Positions 60,882 to 64,000 of a DNA stretch of 64,000 nucleotides are shown piece by piece. Source of the stretch: Anaerophilus nitritigenes. Lineage in GTDB: Bacteria; Bacillota; Clostridia; Peptostreptococcales; Thermotaleaceae. Numbering within the stretch: position 1 is the first letter of the stretch; each line of letters opens with the position of its first letter. The translations under genes were made by a program, and so were the position numbers. Location of the stretch: positions 1 through 64,000 of the forward strand of contig NZ_RYYS01000054.1 of NCBI RefSeq assembly GCF_004138215.1, in the 5' to 3' direction. A model generated the notes under the pieces. It worked only from the letters and a program-made list of their open reading frames with translations, made no database searches and was not told the origin of the DNA.

Positions 60882-62267
60882 ATGAAAAGTATAAAAAAAA
60901 GATTAGTGATTAATTTTATGTTGGTAATTTTTATCAGTGTTTTATTTTTAGAAATATTATTGATTAGTTTTGTACGACAATATTATTATAAAAATGTAGA
61001 AGATGTACTTACCAATCAAATTATGATTTCTTCTGAATTTTATTCTAGATATTTTTCAAATTCTAATTTAGAGGATAATGTATTAGATAATGTAGATGTA
61101 TTTTGGAGGCAAACTCCTGCTCAAGTTCAGATTATTAACCTTTCAGGAGAAATGTTAATGGATTCTATTGGTGTAGACTGGAAAGGGAAAATAGAAACAG
61201 AAGATGTAAAGATGGCGCTAAAGGGAAAAAAAGGCACATGGACAGGATCAGTAAATTATGATGATTATAATGTAATGTCTGTATCTTATCCCTTACAATC
61301 TGATAAAAAAATTGTTGGAGTATTAAGATTTACTACATCCTTAAAAGAAGTCAATGAGGGTATTAAAAGAATCTCTTTGATTTTTTTAAGCATAGGAGCT
61401 TTTGTAACGATTATTTGTGGTATAGTAAGTATTTTTTTAGCCAATACCATAACAGGCCCCATCAAAGAAGTTACACAAGTCGCAGAAAAAATGGCTTTAG
61501 GAAATTTTAAAATCAAAAGTCACAAAAAATTTGATGATGAGATGGGAAAGCTTTCGGATACTTTAAATTTTATGGCAGAGGAAATTATCAAAAAAGATCA
61601 ACTCAAAAATGATTTTATATCTTCTATTTCTCATGAAATAAGGACTCCTCTTACAGCTATTAAAGGATGGGCTATAGTTTTGAATCAAGATGATTTTGAA
61701 GATAAAGAAACCATGAAAGAAGGTTTAAATATTATAGAAAAAGAAAGTGAAAGACTGACCTTTATGGTAGAGGAGCTTTTAGATTTTTCAAAGTTTGTTT
61801 CAGGAAGAATTATATTAAATAAAGAAAATGTAAATATAAAAACTTTAGTTAGATATATTGAGAAGTATATGAGTCCAAGAGCCCAAAGGGATCAAATAGA
61901 GTTTGTAGTAGATTATGAAGAAAATATGTCTTATATGGATCTAGATGTAAATAGAATGAAGCAGGTTTTGATTAACATATTAGATAATGCTTTTAAATTT
62001 ACACAAAAAGGTGGAAAAGTAAATTTTTCTACTTTTTATAAAAATGGATATATATCTATGAATATAGAAGATAATGGATGTGGTATTAGTCAAGAAGACC
62101 TTCCAAAGGTAAAAGAAAAATTTTATAAAGGGAAAAACAGCAAATCTCAAAATGGTATTGGACTGTCTATTTGTGATGAGATTATAAAGCTTCATAAAGG
62201 AGAATTCAAAATACAGAGTGAGCTCAATAAAGGGACAAAAATACAGATTTTATTACCGATTGAATAG
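60882..62267 (+). CDS. HAMP-containing sensor histidine kinase
   Basis: A 461-residue kinase. TM1 is about residues 8-30, an extracytoplasmic sensor of about 130 residues follows, then TM2 about 163-187, HAMP (about 188-240), HisKA with FISSISHEIRTPLTAIKGW (about 245), and HATPase with NILDNAFKF, IEDNGCGI and NGIGLSICDEI. All catalytic boxes are present. AGGGAG precedes the ATG. Co-transcribed with the regulator upstream. The signal is unknown. Confidence 0.94.
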   Translation: MKSIKKRLVINFMLVIFISVLFLEILLISFVRQYYYKNVEDVLTNQIMISSEFYSRYFSNSNLEDNVLDNVDVFWRQTPAQVQIINLSGEMLMDSIGVDWKGKIETEDVKMALKGKKGTWTGSVNYDDYNVMSVSYPLQSDKKIVGVLRFTTSLKEVNEGIKRISLIFLSIGAFVTIICGIVSIFLANTITGPIKEVTQVAEKMALGNFKIKSHKKFDDEMGKLSDTLNFMAEEIIKKDQLKNDFISSISHEIRTPLTAIKGWAIVLNQDDFEDKETMKEGLNIIEKESERLTFMVEELLDFSKFVSGRIILNKENVNIKTLVRYIEKYMSPRAQRDQIEFVVDYEENMSYMDLDVNRMKQVLINILDNAFKFTQKGGKVNFSTFYKNGYISMNIEDNGCGISQEDLPKVKEKFYKGKNSKSQNGIGLSICDEIIKLHKGEFKIQSELNKGTKIQILLPIE

Positions 62268-62283
62268 ATGTGGAGAAAAAGAG

Positions 62284-63723
62284 ATGAAAAAATTTTTTTT
62301 GATTGTGATTATGGTTATGAGTGTATTTTTACAAGGATGTATAGATGTAAAACTAGATGTGGGACAAAGTATTGTTCCTCCTAAAAATAAAATTATTCCT
62401 ATTCGAGGAACTTGGAAGGTAGAAAAATATAAAATAGCGAATGAAAAAGTGGAGAAGGCACAGATTAATGAGTGGATAGGAAAGAGTGCTATTTTTCATG
62501 GAGACTATGCTATTTTTGCAGATGAGATTAGCGAAGAACCAGAATATAAAATAAAAAGTGTAGATGCAAAAGAGTATTTTTTGTATACTCATAAAGTAAG
62601 TGATAAAGATTTAAAAATTAAAAATAAAAAAATAGAGATTATTTCTATTACTTCAAAAGAGAAGCATTTTTATGATTTTATTAAAATAGATGAGTATACA
62701 TTAATTGTGTATATAGATCATGTATTTTATTATCTAGAAAAAATTTCTGATACAACAAATCAAGTGTTGATTGACAATAAAAACAAAATGAATCAAAATG
62801 GTAAAGATTTACAAACAAAAGAACCAGATATTCTTCGTTCAGGGGTACTCATAGGATTAAGAACAGATGTAGTAGATAATACAAAAGAAAATGAAATCTA
62901 TAGAACTCTATGGATTGCTACTAAAAATAGAAAAAAATATCCTGTTTTAGAAATGGTAAATCTAATTGTTCCTAGAAAAAGTGGATTTTGGATGATCGGT
63001 GAAAATAGAGAGTTGCATGATCATAAAGTAAAAGATCAATTATTTGCTATTCCTATTGAAAAAAATGAGAAACCATCCTATGAAGAACAAGAAAAAGTGA
63101 ATAAAGATATATATAGAAAGATAAAGTTTGTAGGAAATGATTATGTAGCATTAGAATATCAAAACAAAATGAAAAATTTCCAAGTGCTTTTGATTGATCA
63201 TATACAAGGTAGCGAAGGAATAAAATTATCCGATGTAGTAGGGAAACATGGAAAAGAGATATATCTACAATCAGCTCAAGGATATTTAAATGCTACAAGG
63301 AAACAAAAAGAGCTGTATGAAATTAATGAAGAAAATTTTAGCTTGGTTAGAAGAAATGGACATTGGATTTTAAAAGGAAAGATAAATGTAGGAGAATATG
63401 AGCCTTTAGAATTTAATATTAATATGTTTCCACCTTATAAAATGGTTCATTATGATGAGCTTCATGTGTCATGGAATGAAATAAAGGGAAGAGTACCTGA
63501 GGCTATAGATGCCTATACTTCTCCGAATAAGGATTTTGCAGCAATTGTAACCCATGAAGAGATCTATATTTATCTAATTGAGAATAAAAAACTTGCTCTA
63601 AAACCTATGGAGAAAATAAAATTACAAGAAGGAGAAAAGGTTGTAATGGCAGAATGGGCTACGGCAGGTTATGTAGAGAAGTGGGAAAATACTTTATATC
63701 AAATAGGATCTCCTAGTGAATAA
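62284..63723 (+). CDS. Lipoprotein in a two-component operon, unknown function
   Basis: A 479-residue exported lipoprotein: a hydrophobic N-terminal signal followed by the lipobox VFLQGC, Cys about residue 19. The mature part is rich in Lys/Glu and beta-prone segments, with two halves of similar length, and no family I recognise. I start it at ATG 62284 (GTGGAGAAAAAG upstream); a longer frame from 62218 would overlap the kinase and lack a signal peptide. Placement 16 nt after the kinase suggests it senses or responds to the same stimulus. Confidence 0.75.
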   Translation: MKKFFLIVIMVMSVFLQGCIDVKLDVGQSIVPPKNKIIPIRGTWKVEKYKIANEKVEKAQINEWIGKSAIFHGDYAIFADEISEEPEYKIKSVDAKEYFLYTHKVSDKDLKIKNKKIEIISITSKEKHFYDFIKIDEYTLIVYIDHVFYYLEKISDTTNQVLIDNKNKMNQNGKDLQTKEPDILRSGVLIGLRTDVVDNTKENEIYRTLWIATKNRKKYPVLEMVNLIVPRKSGFWMIGENRELHDHKVKDQLFAIPIEKNEKPSYEEQEKVNKDIYRKIKFVGNDYVALEYQNKMKNFQVLLIDHIQGSEGIKLSDVVGKHGKEIYLQSAQGYLNATRKQKELYEINEENFSLVRRNGHWILKGKINVGEYEPLEFNINMFPPYKMVHYDELHVSWNEIKGRVPEAIDAYTSPNKDFAAIVTHEEIYIYLIENKKLALKPMEKIKLQEGEKVVMAEWATAGYVEKWENTLYQIGSPSE

Positions 63724-63745
63724 CCTATTGAAAAGGAGAAATAAA

Positions 63746-64000
63746 ATGTATAAAAAATGGATGAGTATACTGACGGATGTTGAATTATTTAAAAATATAC
63801 AAGAAGATGAGCTATATACAATGTTATCTTGTGTGATGCCTAAAATTGTTTCTTATAAAAAAAAGGAACTTATAACAATAGAACAAAGTGAAATTACTGC
63901 AATAGGAATTGTTTTAAAAGGAGAAGCCATTATTACAAAGGAAACTATGGCGGGAGATCGAGTGATTATGGCAAAAATAAGTAAAGGGAATATGTTTGGG
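63746..64000 (+). CDS. Crp/Fnr-family regulator, N-terminal part (cut by window end)
   Basis: 85 codons of an open frame with AAAGGAG before the ATG. The pattern LTDVELFKNIQEDELYTML, then KKKELITIEQSEITAIGIVLKGEAIITKE and ISKGNMFG, matches the cyclic-nucleotide-binding-type sensor domain at the start of Crp/Fnr proteins, of the Clostridial kind where ligand contacts are often poor. The DNA-binding part is beyond the window. Confidence 0.82.
   Translation, partial: MYKKWMSILTDVELFKNIQEDELYTMLSCVMPKIVSYKKKELITIEQSEITAIGIVLKGEAIITKETMAGDRVIMAKISKGNMFG

Overview
The window is AT-rich (roughly 30% GC by eye) with strong Shine-Dalgarno sites, many intrinsic terminators, TTG/GTG starts, smpB next to ssrA, and amino-acid fermentation genes. 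This indicates a strictly anaerobic, endospore-former-type Firmicute of class Clostridia. No 16S rRNA or other species marker is present, so I do not name a genus.

Layout. 0.1-2.2 kb: a Cof-type HAD phosphatase, then smpB and the tmRNA gene ssrA, only 6 nt apart. 2.2-3.9 kb: a secreted cholesterol-dependent cytolysin (minus strand) with the canonical undecapeptide. 3.9-6.5 kb: a mobile-element graveyard holding a RAYT/IS200-like element with inverted ends, a truncated IS transposase, and a 544-bp MITE-like relic with perfect 14-bp ends and a 7-bp target duplication. 6.6-14.3 kb: small accessory genes (three GNATs in and near this area, DUF488, YjdM, a CD3324-type HTH protein, an MBL hydrolase) and an oxygen-defence pair made of an acyl-CoA dehydrogenase/ETF-alpha/rubredoxin fusion and a flavodiiron protein. 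Upstream of the CD3324 gene is a strong candidate pseudoknot RNA. 14.1-15.7 kb: an IS3 remnant, then a fluoride riboswitch controlling a CPA2-type antiporter. 15.8-23.1 kb (minus): a glutamine module with a dCache protein, AGCS symporter, glutaminase and an NtrB/NtrC-like pair; a sigma-54 promoter lies before glsA. 23.6-31.3 kb: GNAT, DinG-like helicase-nuclease, secreted lipase and an OmpR-type two-component system. 31.4-34.4 kb: a decayed sigma/SPOR locus, xpt and an APC permease.

34.7-47.0 kb is the centrepiece: a GntR-headed operon for the whole methylaspartate pathway of glutamate fermentation. Glutamate mutase (glmS, glmL, glmE) feeds methylaspartate ammonia-lyase, then a two-subunit mesaconase. 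Last comes a citrate-lyase-type enzyme (citD, citE, citF with maturation genes citC, citX, citG) that in this setting is almost certainly (S)-citramalate lyase, giving pyruvate and acetate. The glutamine module upstream would supply glutamate, so the two parts form a coherent Gln/Glu catabolic system.

47.1-64 kb: an M15 peptidase, a HARP-like small protein, a DadA-type oxidoreductase, a DEAD-box helicase, an unusual pair of a degenerate histidine kinase and a REC-MpsC (DUF2294) regulator, a DNA-binding protein, a MATE exporter, a minus-strand nucleoside-salvage operon (deoC-punA-pdp-mtaD-xapX; xapX is a 59-aa gene that is easy to miss), and a two-component system with a lipoprotein and the start of a Crp/Fnr gene cut by the window end.

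Points for follow-up: the pseudoknot leader at 12.2 kb, the REC-MpsC/pseudokinase pair, two orphan promoter-to-terminator units (23.2-23.5 and 53.0-53.3 kb) that may be small RNAs, and the ribosome-site-masking hairpins on both mobile elements. All functions are read from the sequence by eye; no database search was run.
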